DNA of 64,000 nt, taken from contig MPNC01000005.1 of assembly GCA_002238825.1 (NCBI GenBank), positions 1-64,000 of the forward strand, given 5' to 3'. The notes below the pieces were generated by a model. It searched no databases. It had not been told where the DNA came from and saw only the letters and a program-made list of their open reading frames with translations. The position numbers and the translations under genes were made by a program. Below are positions 8,900 to 16,958 of the stretch, in pieces. Each line of letters starts with the position of its first letter. Within the stretch, counting starts at the first letter, position 1. This stretch comes from SAR202 cluster bacterium bin87 (GTDB taxonomy: Bacteria > Chloroflexota > Dehalococcoidia > Lucifugimonadales > UBA3495).

Positions 8900-9130
8900 A
8901 TGAAGACGATAGCGCGATGGGCCAGGTCCATCATCAGATCAGAGGACGTCGCGGCAGTATGTTTGCTATCAGCGGTACCGTTGGGAGGCATCGCCGCCGT
9001 GGAGGCCGGCACCGCAACTGAATCGAGGGTCCTGGCCATTGCCGCCATGTTCGCTACCTTCGGACTGCTAACAGCATCATCAATTGCAATACTCCTGCTT
9101 AGACACTGCTGCCCACCCGAACGAAAATAA
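8900..9130 (+). CDS. small two-TM membrane protein
   Basis: A 76-aa protein starting 3 nt after the previous stop, with AGGAGG about 8 nt upstream of the ATG. A basic amphipathic N-terminus (MKTIARWARSI) is followed by two hydrophobic helices (about residues 18-36 and 44-66) and a Cys-Cys-rich tail (RHCCPPERK). It is part of the same small-gene operon. A holin-like role is conceivable but not shown. Confidence 0.55.
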   Translation: MKTIARWARSIIRSEDVAAVCLLSAVPLGGIAAVEAGTATESRVLAIAAMFATFGLLTASSIAILLLRHCCPPERK

Positions 9131-9135
9131 GCGCC

Positions 9136-9315
9136 ATGCCCTACAAAGATAAAGCCCAGGAACTGGCCGCGAAACGCAAGACCGCAGCCAAACGGAGAGC
9201 AGCGGGGCTCTGCAGCCGATGCAACACCCCCAGGCTCCCAGACGACTCGCGCTGCCAGGCCCACCGCGACGCCGAGCGCAAACAGCCCGCGACAACCAAA
9301 GGAGTAGAAGCGTGA
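9136..9315 (+). CDS. 59-aa zinc-ribbon-like peptide
   Basis: ATG 9136 opens a 59-codon frame ending in TGA 9313-9315, with a Lys/Arg/Ala-rich helix followed by LCSRCNTPRLPDD-SRCQAH. The C-x2-C...C-x2-H spacing suggests a zinc knuckle, as seen in many small phage proteins. Its stop overlaps the GTG start of the next gene (GTGA), supporting translational coupling. There is no clear Shine-Dalgarno of its own. Confidence 0.5.
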   Translation: MPYKDKAQELAAKRKTAAKRRAAGLCSRCNTPRLPDDSRCQAHRDAERKQPATTKGVEA

Positions 9316-9641
9316 CGACCGACAGCAACCCACATGACAAAACCCCCTGGCAGCCGCGCGGCGAGGTAGACGAGCAGAACCTTCAGGAGCTGAGAGAGGA
9401 CATCCGCAAGTTCGGAATGCGGCCGCCGCCCATAGACATAGAAAGATACCTGCGTGACGAAGAAACGACCACCGGCATCCACGACCGGATCATCGCCGCG
9501 TGGCCGCACCTGGGCCTCGTAGCCGACCGAGCCCGCCAGGGAGACCTGCACGCCCGTAAGGTCGTGGCCACCACCGTACTCATGGGCGCTATCCGCAGCC
9601 CCTTGACCCTGCATGACATACGGGACATCAGCAAATGGTAG
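9312..9641 (+). CDS. hypothetical protein
   Basis: A 109-aa protein with a GTG start at 9312, preceded by AAGGAG at about 7 nt and overlapping the previous stop. The product is soluble, charged at the N-terminus (VDEQNLQELREDIRKFGM) and helical at the C-terminus (HARKVVATTVLMGAI). It is the last gene before a factor-independent terminator. No family is recognised. Confidence 0.55.
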   Translation: MTTDSNPHDKTPWQPRGEVDEQNLQELREDIRKFGMRPPPIDIERYLRDEETTTGIHDRIIAAWPHLGLVADRARQGDLHARKVVATTVLMGAIRSPLTLHDIRDISKW

Positions 9642-9672
9642 CCAAACCCGGCTGACGCCACCAGCCGCCGTC

Positions 9673-9699
9673 ACGGAGCTCCTCACGGGGCTCCGTTTT
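9673..9699 (+). terminator. intrinsic terminator
   Basis: Stem ACGGAGC/GCTCCGT (9673-9679, 9690-9696) with a 10-nt loop, then TTTT. It closes the small-gene operon. The rest of 9642-9921 shows no convincing gene. Confidence 0.75.
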
Positions 9700-9921
9700 A
9701 GGTTTCTGGCGCCCACACAGGACCCGTTTGCGCCTCGGACGCACAAGTCCCCTTCCGGCCCGCGAAACGCGAGCCAGGGCCCTCCAGCGCACGCCGTGAG
9801 CCCTCCCTGACCACCCGCGCGACCGCCTGCCACCCTAACAGGTGATGGAGGTGATGGATTGCTGGTATGGCGGCGCACCCCCGGCGTAGAATTGGGCCAT
9901 AACCTAACCAGGGAGGCCCCA

Positions 9922-11247
9922 ATGCTTGAAGTACTTCCCGCGACCACCACGCCGCCGGCAACGATACCGCCGGAAGCCACTACCATAGTTGACAACCTCG
10001 AGCGAGGCTCCCAGCTGCTGGCGGAAGCCAGAGACGACTACACCAGGCTGCACATCCGAGACGGCGCAAAGGCGGCGATGGCCGCGGCTCGCGTGCTCGG
10101 TCTGCAGGAGGTCGTCGTCAACGCCAGCCTCCTGATCTGCCGCGCCGAGCGCGCCATCGCCGAGGAGAATGCGGCCATCCCTCCCCACGCCAGCGGCGCC
10201 ATGAGGTCTGCTTCCAAGGGCAATACCTATTTTGAGAATCCGGACAAACCCGTGATCTCCACCTCCAGCCTGTCCCGCATGAGAGCCGCTCACCTGGACA
10301 TACAACCCGACGAGTACGAGGCCATCGAGGCCGAGGCCATACGACGCCTGGAGCCCCTGACCCGCAAGCATCTAGCCGCCATCGCCCAACAACGCCGCCT
10401 GCAGGCCAAGGCCCCCGACGCCACGCGCCTGAGAGCCCTGCAGTACATCGGCGGCAAGAACGGCTCCCAAATGACGGGCCCCTGGATTCGCAGCCTGCTC
10501 CCCTACCACCCGCGATGGACCTACTGCGAGCCCTACTTCGGCATGGGGTCCATCCTCCTAAACCGCCCGAAGGCCAACACCGAAATCGCCAACGACCTCA
10601 ACGCCCGATTATTCAACTGGTGGACCGTCCTCCAGAAACAAGGCGAGGAGCTCAAGCACATCATCCGCAACACCATCTGGCATAAGCTGGTCTACGACTA
10701 CGCCAAGCGACACATCGACGACCCAGCGCACACGGACCTGGAGCGCGCCGTGCTCTACCATATCCTGATCGATATGAGCATCATGCGGAACGACCTCAAG
10801 TCGGGATTCTTCCTACGCTACCAGCCCTCCTCTACCCGGGGCGTCGGGCGCTGGCCGGAGAGCAGGTGGGACTCCCTCATCGACCGGATCAAAGACGTCC
10901 AGTTCGACTGCCGCGACGCCGCCGACGTCCTCAAGCGGACCGCCCTGGAACCCAACATAATCGTCTACTGCGACCCGCCTTATCCCAGCGCGGACCAGTC
11001 CCTATACCTGCACCAGGATATCGACCAACCCGCCATCTCGGAGCTGCTACGCCAACAGCAGGGCCTGGTGGCCATCAGCGGTCAGGAGGGAGACGCCTGG
11101 GGCGACCTGTTACCCGACTGGCACACCTCGGTCAAAGACGGCGTGGCCAGGCTGACGCCGACCGGCGACGGATCGCACTACCGCCACCAGCGCACCGAGA
11201 TGCTCTGGACCAACTACGATCCGCACAACATACCCAGCCTCGAGTGA
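9922..11247 (+). CDS. Dam-type (D12 class) adenine DNA methyltransferase with N-terminal helical domain
   Basis: A 441-aa protein. ATG 9922 follows GGGAGG at 5 nt, better than the upstream start. The C-terminal ~300 residues are a D12-class N6-adenine methyltransferase: RALQYIGGKNGS at its start, SAM motif EPYFGMGSILLNRP and catalytic CDPPYP. The first ~180 residues contain EARDDYTRLHIRDGAKAA and LLICRAERAIAEE. That pattern matches the helical domain preceding ParB-like or methyltransferase domains in many actinophage proteins. In mobile elements such enzymes protect DNA from host restriction or mark replication. The recognition site cannot be read from the sequence. It is terminated by the strong hairpin at 11350. 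Confidence 0.85.
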   Translation: MLEVLPATTTPPATIPPEATTIVDNLERGSQLLAEARDDYTRLHIRDGAKAAMAAARVLGLQEVVVNASLLICRAERAIAEENAAIPPHASGAMRSASKGNTYFENPDKPVISTSSLSRMRAAHLDIQPDEYEAIEAEAIRRLEPLTRKHLAAIAQQRRLQAKAPDATRLRALQYIGGKNGSQMTGPWIRSLLPYHPRWTYCEPYFGMGSILLNRPKANTEIANDLNARLFNWWTVLQKQGEELKHIIRNTIWHKLVYDYAKRHIDDPAHTDLERAVLYHILIDMSIMRNDLKSGFFLRYQPSSTRGVGRWPESRWDSLIDRIKDVQFDCRDAADVLKRTALEPNIIVYCDPPYPSADQSLYLHQDIDQPAISELLRQQQGLVAISGQEGDAWGDLLPDWHTSVKDGVARLTPTGDGSHYRHQRTEMLWTNYDPHNIPSLE

Positions 11248-11293
11248 CATAAGCCCCCTGCACCTCCTCCGGCTGCCGTGGTTCGCACAACGC

Positions 11294-11342
11294 ACGTTAT
11301 GTAGATAGCAAGCACGATTCCAGCCCCTTTTTTACATAACGT
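11294..11342. repeat. 10-bp perfect inverted repeat between the element and the tRNA operon
   Basis: ACGTTATGTA (11294-11303) and its exact reverse complement TACATAACGT (11333-11342) are 29 nt apart. A C/T-rich run lies just inside the right arm. The repeat sits at the junction between the phage-like genes and the tRNA operon, where attachment or recombinase sites are often found. Confidence 0.6.
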
Positions 11343-11349
11343 CCGCCCT

Positions 11350-11387
11350 AGAGACCCGGCGCGGTGTCGCGCCGGGTCTCTTGTTTT
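11350..11387 (+). terminator. strong intrinsic terminator
   Basis: A perfect 14-bp stem (11350-11363 with 11368-11381), loop GTGT, then TTGTTTT. It ends the methyltransferase transcript and insulates it from the tRNA promoter. Confidence 0.9.
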
Positions 11388-11413
11388 CGGATTGCTCGCG
11401 AAATGTCCCCCGG

Positions 11414-11442
11414 TTGCCGTGTCGATATACCAAGGCTATAAT
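11414..11442 (+). promoter_or_regulatory. tRNA operon promoter
   Basis: TTGCCG (11414-11419), a 17-nt spacer and a perfect TATAAT (11437-11442), about 20 nt ahead of the first tRNA. Confidence 0.75.
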
Positions 11443-11463
11443 GAATCGCACCTGGTCACGCTC

Positions 11464-11539
11464 GGGCGGTTAGCTCAGCGGTTAGAGCGCCTCGTTCACA
11501 CCGAGGAGGTCGGAGGTTCAAATCCTCCATCGCCCACCA
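11464..11539 (+). tRNA. tRNA-Val(CAC)
   Basis: Acceptor GGGCGGT/ATCGCCC, T-arm GGAGG-TTCAAAT-CCTCC, anticodon stem CCTCG/CGAGG with loop TTCACAC (anticodon CAC), CCA encoded. First gene of a four-tRNA operon. Confidence 0.95.
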
Positions 11540-11577
11540 TACCGACCGCAGCGGGACCAACAATCGGAAACCACCTT

Positions 11578-11663
11578 GCCGAGGTGGCGAAACGGCAGAC
11601 GCGCTGCGTTCAGGGCGCAGTGTCCTTTAGGACGTGTGGGTTCAAATCCCTCCCTCGGCACCA
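11578..11663 (+). tRNA. tRNA-Leu(CAG)
   Basis: An 86-nt class II tRNA with a long variable arm. Acceptor GCCGAGG/CCTCGGC, anticodon stem CTGCG/CGCAG with loop TTCAGGG (CAG), CCA encoded. Confidence 0.95.
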
Positions 11664-11674
11664 TTTTCCGACGC

Positions 11675-11750
11675 GCGCTTGTAGCTCAGTGGATAGAGCG
11701 CTGCCCTGCGGAGGCAGAGGTCGTGAGTTCGAATCTCGCCAAGCGCGCCA
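11675..11750 (+). tRNA. tRNA-Arg(GCG)
   Basis: Acceptor GCGCTTG/CAAGCGC, discriminator G, encoded CCA. The anticodon stem CTGCC/GGCAG holds loop CTGCGGA, giving anticodon GCG. That reads CGC directly and differs from the ACG form usual in bacteria. Confidence 0.9.
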
Positions 11751-11777
11751 TTTCTTTGCCCATGCACGGCTGCTCCC

Positions 11778-11854
11778 GGGCGGTTAGCTCAGATGGTTAG
11801 AGCGTCTGCTTTACACGCAGAAGGCCGGGGGTTCGAGTCCCTCACCGCCCACCA
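11778..11854 (+). tRNA. tRNA-Val(TAC)
   Basis: Acceptor GGGCGGT/ACCGCCC, anticodon stem TCTGC/GCAGA with loop TTTACAC (TAC), CCA encoded. Last tRNA of the operon. Confidence 0.95.
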
Positions 11855-11977
11855 CCTCCCCGATGGATATTCCACCCCAACATTCTGGCGGCCGGTCCGA
11901 TCCTGGAGCAAAAGTTTGCGCCCACAAGCCTGTCCCCCGCACCCTCGTTTCGCCCCGGTCAACAGGATGCTAGCCCC

Positions 11978-12292
11978 ATGATGGAGCACCAGGGCATGCG
12001 CTGGGGCTACGTCTTCCTGCGCGCTCCGAACTTTCTCAGCGGCGAGGACCGGGACGCCCTGATGACCACGGCGGTTGAGATGTACCTTGCCGGAGAACCG
12101 GAGCGCGACGTTCAATCCGAGGGATACGAGGGTCGCGTCTACACCGAGCGGCGCTTCGAAATGCTCGGAGCGTTCGGGGGGCAGCGGTTTGACGCCGAAC
12201 TGGAAACCGTCCACGGCCGCGACACTGCCACCTTTTTGGTCAACGAGCAAACCCGCGGTATCGGCGGCGGCGGCGGTTTCTCGCGTAACTGA
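11978..12292 (+). CDS. hypothetical protein
   Basis: A 104-aa soluble protein with a compact acidic body (LSGEDRDALMTTAVEMYLAG, FEMLGAFGGQRFDAEL) and a Gly-rich C-terminus. The start is ambiguous: ATG 11978 has AGGA 10 nt upstream, and ATG 11996 has GGAG 9 nt upstream. No family is recognised. It follows the tRNA operon on the same strand without a clear promoter of its own. Confidence 0.45.
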   Translation: MMEHQGMRWGYVFLRAPNFLSGEDRDALMTTAVEMYLAGEPERDVQSEGYEGRVYTERRFEMLGAFGGQRFDAELETVHGRDTATFLVNEQTRGIGGGGGFSRN

Positions 12293-12412
12293 ACCTTGCC
12301 GCAGGCACGCCTTCGTGAAGCGCCTCAGCCTGCCGACCAAGGGTGGCTCGCGGGCGATGTGATATATTGGGCCAAACCTCAGCGCGGCAGCCGGGAAGGA
12401 AGGCGGTCAACT

Positions 12413-13363
12413 ATGCCAGAGGATCTTTTCACCTTTACTGACAAACCGGACGCCAGCTATTTGCTGGCCGGTTGGCGTCGCCAATGGTCCAATGGCGGCC
12501 GGATCTCCAGCGGGTTGCCCCGCTACCTCATCGAGAAAAACGGCGCAAGGCAGGTCGGACAATTCAGCGAATATGTCAACCGGATGTGCTATCCGTTCCA
12601 GGTCGCCGGCACGCACGACGCGTTTCGACCCTCGGCAGCATTCCATGAAGGGTTGCCCAGCGTTGCGATGTCGCGACAGAACTCCTTCTACGAGATCGGC
12701 AGCGGCTTGATTGTTTTCCTCGGCGAGGAACCCTGGTATCGCCTTGACATCTACGCGGAGGCCTTTTTCTCGGCAATCAAGGAATTGGGTGTCCAACAGA
12801 CCGTCGCCGTGGAAGGTGTCAATGGGCCGGCGCCCCCAGATCTGGAACGCCGCATTACTTGCGTGTATTCCCGCGCCGAAATGCGCGAACAGTTGGAACG
12901 CCACGGCGTCCAGTTCAGCAGTTATGGCAGCCGCGGCCGGCAGGGGCCAACCATCGGAATGGCCCTGGTATCCGTCGCCCACTACCAGTATCCGGACGTT
13001 CAGATGTTCCGCATGGGAGCCATGGCGCCCATGTACCCCTTCATGACCAGCAACAACAACCAGCTGGGCATCACCCAGGACCACCGCGCATACTACGACA
13101 TACTCCGGCGGCTCCGGTCAATCTTCAAGATCGAGATGGACCTGTCCGAGTTGGAGCAGATGGGCAATCGGGAATCGCAGGAGCTTCTGGACAACCTGGA
13201 GCGCCTGGGTCGCACCAATAGCGAAGCCAAGCAGATCATCGATCAGGTGCGCCTCGACTACCAGTACACGCCGTATGTCGAACCGGTGGATCTGGATCCA
13301 GCCCTGGACCAGGCGCTGGAGAATATTCTCCGGGACATCGGGGAACCCGGGCAGGAAACCTGA
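12413..13363 (+). CDS. PAC2-family protein
   Basis: A 316-aa protein. ATG 12413 follows GGAAGG, chosen over an upstream in-frame ATG that lacks a ribosome-binding site. N-terminal YLLAGWRRQWSNGG, the central IGSGLIVFLGEEPW...ELGVQQTVAVEGV pattern and a later GATI-like region (QGPTIGMALVSVA) match the PAC2 (proteasome-assembly-chaperone-like, PF09754) fold found widely in bacteria and archaea. The C-terminal ~80 residues are helical. The bacterial cellular role is not established. The gene ends at an intrinsic terminator overlapping the 3' end of the convergent amidohydrolase. Confidence 0.75.
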   Translation: MPEDLFTFTDKPDASYLLAGWRRQWSNGGRISSGLPRYLIEKNGARQVGQFSEYVNRMCYPFQVAGTHDAFRPSAAFHEGLPSVAMSRQNSFYEIGSGLIVFLGEEPWYRLDIYAEAFFSAIKELGVQQTVAVEGVNGPAPPDLERRITCVYSRAEMREQLERHGVQFSSYGSRGRQGPTIGMALVSVAHYQYPDVQMFRMGAMAPMYPFMTSNNNQLGITQDHRAYYDILRRLRSIFKIEMDLSELEQMGNRESQELLDNLERLGRTNSEAKQIIDQVRLDYQYTPYVEPVDLDPALDQALENILRDIGEPGQET

Positions 13364-13380
13364 TCCTCGGGTCGGACGGC

Positions 13381-14763
13381 TCACACAATTGGCCAGCGTG
13401 GTGGGAACGCCACGCTGGTTCTTTTTAACAGGGCCTCTCCCCGTCCTTGCACCTCTTCCACCAGGGACGCCTCGTCCACAAACAGCGGGCGGTGATCCGC
13501 CACAACAACCTTGCCGTCCACGATGACCGTGTGCACACTGCGTCCATCGGCGTTGTAAACCAGGCTGTTGACCGGATTGTGCAGCGCGCCCCATTCGGCG
13601 CGGCGCGTGTCGAACAAAACCAGGTCCGCCGCCTTGCCGGGCTCTATCGAACCGGTCAGGTGGTCCATCCCCAGGGCAGCAGCGCCGCCGATGGTTCCCA
13701 GCTCCAGCGCCGTTTCGGCAGGGATCATGCCGACGTCTCGACGGCCGTCCTTGTACAGCACGGCGGCCAGGTAAACCGACCGCAATGTTTCCAGCAGGTT
13801 GGAATTGTTGCCGGCGTCGGTACCCAATCCCACGGTCGCCCCGAATTCCAGCAGTTCCGGGAGCAAACCGTTTGCGGATGTTCCGGCGCCACCTTTGACT
13901 GCAGCGGTGGGGCACATCACCACCGCGGATCCGCGGTCTGCGATCAGGCGCGCTTCATCGGTGTCGATGCCAAGGCAGTGCGCCAAGGTCATTCGCGGGT
14001 TCAGCACCCCGCATCTGTCGAGATACTCCGTAGGTGAACAGCCATGCGTTCGCCGGCACTCTTCGACCCAGCGCGGCCCGTTGTTGAAGTGCAACGTTGA
14101 TCTCGTTTCATGGTCTGAGGCAATCCGGTCGCATGCGGCCAGCAGCTCCGGCGTGCAGAATTCCGCGGCGAACGGCATCGACCACCCGGATACCAGATCG
14201 CTGTTGGCGCTTTCGGCCAGGGCAATGGCCTCCTCTGTCGCCTCGATCGCCTCATCAGTCCCGTACACCGGCAAGTTCAGCGGGTTGGGACGGTCCTGGA
14301 CGTTGCGGCCAACAACTATGCGGCAACCGGCCTGATCATAAGCCGCCAGGCATTGGCCGAGATGGGTTGTAGTTCCCGGGTCTATGAAGGTGGTGGTGCC
14401 GTACTTCAACAGCTCGGTTATGGCAAGCATCGACGTAGCGTACTCGTCATCGGCGGTCATCGCCGCCTGCAGCCGAAACACGTTGGGCAGGTACTCGGCT
14501 CCGAGGTCATCCGGAAACAGACCGCGCGCCGCATGGGCGTAGCTGATGTGCATGTGACCGTTCACGAATCCCGGAGTGAGAACCATCCCGGTTCCGTCAA
14601 TCGTTCGGTCAGCGGCGATTGACGCCAGGTCGGCAGACTTGCCAACCTGGCTGATCCGGGTTCCGGTTATGACAACCGAACCATCGGCCACGATGCGGCG
14701 ATCCGAGTCCATCGTGACGATGTAGCGCGCACCGTCGATTTTGAGAGTTGGGACTTCGGTCAT
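13381..14763 (-). CDS. amidohydrolase (TrzA/AtzB/MtaD-like deaminase family)
   Basis: A 460-aa cytosolic metal-dependent hydrolase. The start at 14763 has GGAG 6 nt upstream. The amidohydrolase fold is seen as an N-terminal beta-sandwich strand set, LTPGFVNGHMHISYAHAARG (metal HxH), TLHFNNG, MTLAHCLGID, GLGTDAGNNSN and a C-terminal GSIEPGKAADLVLFD. The pattern matches subtype III amidohydrolases, which deaminate or dechlorinate N-heterocycles (S-adenosylhomocysteine/methylthioadenosine deaminase, atrazine-type hydrolases). The true substrate cannot be called. It is last in an apparent operon with a nitroreductase and an EamA exporter (17-nt gap to the former), consistent with handling small N-compounds. 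Confidence 0.85.
   Translation of the reverse strand: MTEVPTLKIDGARYIVTMDSDRRIVADGSVVITGTRISQVGKSADLASIAADRTIDGTGMVLTPGFVNGHMHISYAHAARGLFPDDLGAEYLPNVFRLQAAMTADDEYATSMLAITELLKYGTTTFIDPGTTTHLGQCLAAYDQAGCRIVVGRNVQDRPNPLNLPVYGTDEAIEATEEAIALAESANSDLVSGWSMPFAAEFCTPELLAACDRIASDHETRSTLHFNNGPRWVEECRRTHGCSPTEYLDRCGVLNPRMTLAHCLGIDTDEARLIADRGSAVVMCPTAAVKGGAGTSANGLLPELLEFGATVGLGTDAGNNSNLLETLRSVYLAAVLYKDGRRDVGMIPAETALELGTIGGAAALGMDHLTGSIEPGKAADLVLFDTRRAEWGALHNPVNSLVYNADGRSVHTVIVDGKVVVADHRPLFVDEASLVEEVQGRGEALLKRTSVAFPPRWPIV
13393..13426 (+). terminator. intrinsic terminator
   Basis: Stem CCAGCGTGG/CCACGCTGG with an 8-nt loop and TTCTTTTT. It lies within the last codons of the convergent amidohydrolase gene, so the terminator also encodes protein. 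Confidence 0.85.
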
Positions 14764-14779
14764 GGAACACTCCAGGCGG

Positions 14780-15415
14780 TTAATCGGTCCAATCGCGGAA
14801 ACCCCAGCGGTTGAACGAGGTGACCTCCGACGGCGGGCGACGGGTTGTGGGTCCAAAACTCCCGCGCGGATAACCGACTGGGGTCAAGCAGATCATTTCT
14901 GCATACTCCGGAAGCCCCAGCAGCTCCCGCACTTCATCTTCCTTGCGGTTCAGAACCGTGGTGATGCGCGTGCCAATCCCCAACGCCCGGCCGGCCAGGA
15001 ACAGGTTCTGGATCGCCGGCCAAACGGAGGCCGCATGCCGTCCCCGTTCGATGGGCTGGTCCGGCTGGAACCCGCCGCCGCGTGAGTGGTCGGCGCACAC
15101 TACTATCATCGCCGGGACTTCGGGCATGTGATGCGCCAGGTATCGGGCGTGACGGTAAACCCTCGACTCGGTAGGTGACGGCTCCCAGCCCATGGCGTCC
15201 AGCCACGTGTTCTTGTACAAATCCCCCAGGGCCTTCACGGTGTCCGGGTCGTTCACTACGACGAATTCCCACGGCTGCGTATTTCCGCCATTGGGCGCGC
15301 GCACTGCGGCGTCGATCAGCTTCTGGATCTCAGATTGCGGAACCGGATCCGGTTTGTAGCGGGTGATCTGGCGCTGACTGTAGATTGCCTCAAACAGGTC
15401 GAATTGATCAGCCAT
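14780..15415 (-). CDS. nitroreductase-family FMN oxidoreductase
   Basis: A 211-aa protein. Family features are the N-terminal SQRQITRYKPDPVP, APNGGNTQPWEFVVV, WPAIQNLFLAGRALGIGTRITT and a C-terminal PVGYPRGSFGPTTRRP, which build the FMN site of the homodimeric NAD(P)H:FMN nitroreductase fold. Substrates range from nitroaromatics to quinones and flavins, so the specific reaction is unknown. It sits between the EamA transporter and the amidohydrolase on the same strand. The start at 15415 is followed by a typical family N-terminus (QFDLFEAIYSQRQITRY). Confidence 0.9.
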   Translation of the reverse strand: MADQFDLFEAIYSQRQITRYKPDPVPQSEIQKLIDAAVRAPNGGNTQPWEFVVVNDPDTVKALGDLYKNTWLDAMGWEPSPTESRVYRHARYLAHHMPEVPAMIVVCADHSRGGGFQPDQPIERGRHAASVWPAIQNLFLAGRALGIGTRITTVLNRKEDEVRELLGLPEYAEMICLTPVGYPRGSFGPTTRRPPSEVTSFNRWGFRDWTD

Positions 15416-15478
15416 TGCAGTCCTCCAGCGTCGTTGTTGGATAGCGTCGGGGGCATTATAGCCGCTGCCCGAAGCGAA

Positions 15479-16363
15479 TCACCGAAACGCGGTGATCAAT
15501 ACCAACCCGACGACAATCATCGTCGCCCCCACGAGCCTTCCCGCCGTGATCACTTCCCTCAGCACGATTGCGCCGAGCAGCAAGGCGAACAGGAGGCCGA
15601 TTTCCCGAGCCGGCGCAACGTAGCTGACGTCGGTCAACCGCATCGCGGTGAGCACGAGGCCGTACGCCAGGAAAACGAGACCGGCGGCAACAGCTATTGC
15701 CCAGGGTCCGGATCGCCATTCCCGGCCGATCGCAGCGGCGCCGTGGGCACGCAGGACGTACGGCAACATGCCGGCGGTCACGCCGCAGGTGGTCAGGTGG
15801 AGGTACAGGAACGGGCTCACGTAGGACACCCCCTGTTTGTCGACCAACGTGTACAAGGCGATACACAAGCCAGTCATGAGAGCATAGGCGATCCCTGAGC
15901 CGCTTCCGGCGAGTCGCCCGGCGGCAATGCGGCGCACCTGACCCCACCATGCCATCGTGTAAATGCCCAATACGATGACGCCGATGCCCACCCAGGCGGC
16001 GGCGGTAACCGTTTCTCCGAGGGCGAACACCGCGAGGACTGGGACCAACCCGGGGCCAAATCCCCGCGCAATCGGGTACGCCACCGACAAATCCGCGCGC
16101 GCAAGGCTCCGTCCCAGGCTGAGAAAATACAAGATGTGAACCAGGGCCGACGCAACGATGAACCAAAGCCCGACCGGCTCGAATTCGGTGGTGAGCGCAA
16201 GTATGACGGCGACGGGGGCGCCTCCGACCGCGCCTGCGGCCGACAGCCACCAGACGAAAACTTCCTGGTGTTGGGCTCGTTTCAGCAGCAGGTTCCAGGT
16301 GGCGTGAGCAAAGGCCGATGCCAGCACGAGAACCAGCGCCAGCAGCGTCGCAGAATCCACCAT
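15479..16363 (-). CDS. EamA/DMT-superfamily transporter
   Basis: A 294-aa membrane protein with ten hydrophobic helices and the internal duplication of drug/metabolite transporters. The frame extends upstream through tRNA-Glu, so that extension is not coding. The start is placed at ATG 16363, the first after the tRNA, which gives MVDSATLLALVLVL directly into helix 1. Substrate unknown. It leads a possible operon with a nitroreductase and an amidohydrolase. Confidence 0.8.
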   Translation of the reverse strand: MVDSATLLALVLVLASAFAHATWNLLLKRAQHQEVFVWWLSAAGAVGGAPVAVILALTTEFEPVGLWFIVASALVHILYFLSLGRSLARADLSVAYPIARGFGPGLVPVLAVFALGETVTAAAWVGIGVIVLGIYTMAWWGQVRRIAAGRLAGSGSGIAYALMTGLCIALYTLVDKQGVSYVSPFLYLHLTTCGVTAGMLPYVLRAHGAAAIGREWRSGPWAIAVAAGLVFLAYGLVLTAMRLTDVSYVAPAREIGLLFALLLGAIVLREVITAGRLVGATMIVVGLVLITAFR

Positions 16364-16434
16364 CGCGGGAACCCCAACCAGGGCCAAAATCAAATCGCCG
16401 ACAGCCCGATAACGGCGTCGGCGTGACTTACAAA

Positions 16435-16511
16435 TGGTGGCGCATAGGGGATTCGAACCCCTGATCTCCGCCTTGAGAGGGCGGTGTCCTGGGCCGCTAG
16501 ACGAATGCGCC
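16435..16511 (-). tRNA. tRNA-Glu(CTC)
   Basis: On the minus strand: GGCGCAT acceptor, anticodon stem CCGCC/GGCGG with loop CTCTCAA (CTC), T-arm AGGGG-TTCGAAT-CCCCT, acceptor ATGCGCC, A, encoded CCA. Confidence 0.95.
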
Positions 16512-16520
16512 AATTTGACC

Positions 16521-16578
16521 CGATTGGCGGCCCAATCGGAACGTTCCAAGATTATAGCACGTACGATTCGGCTTGCAA
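16521..16578 (-). promoter_or_regulatory. tRNA-Glu promoter with leader hairpin
   Basis: Read on the minus strand, TTGCAA (16573-16578), a 16-nt spacer and TATAAT (16551-16556). A 7-bp hairpin CGATTGG/CCAATCG (16521-16538) lies in the leader just before the tRNA. Confidence 0.7.
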
Positions 16579-16579
16579 C

Positions 16580-16958
16580 CGAACGGCCCGGACATTGCGC
16601 CAGCGACGCCCAAAAACCCCGTCTGCGGATATCCTGCTGTATGCTTGCAGGCGGCGAGCGCCAGTATGGTGTGCGTCGCCATGACCAATCGGACTATCGG
16701 AGACGCGACCCCGCGACGACAGACCATCTTCCCAACCAGGACGGGGCCCCAAGAGGATCGAGATCCATCAACTAAACCCGAGGGATCAGCGCACCATGTT
16801 ATGTCACGTGGATCAAACCAGTCCATGTTGGTCACGAATCCTCCTGGCGGTGAACGGCGCCGAGTGTAGCCGAGAAGGTCCAACCAAAACATGGTGATCA
16901 AATTTTTCGATCGGACGATGCGGGTTCTGGCAATCCGTTATTCAGATAGGTAAACGAA
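16580..16958. other. intergenic stretch without a supported gene
   Basis: About 380 bp between the tRNA-Glu promoter and the next gene. The only long minus-strand frame runs into tRNA-Glu and has no protein features. I see no RNA or repeat here. Confidence 0.5.

Noticed and set aside
11392-11787. Protein-coding frames across the tRNA operon
   Set aside because: They translate tRNA sequence; the tRNA structures are unambiguous.
16364-16549. N-terminal extension of the EamA transporter
   Set aside because: The extension is a translation of tRNA-Glu.
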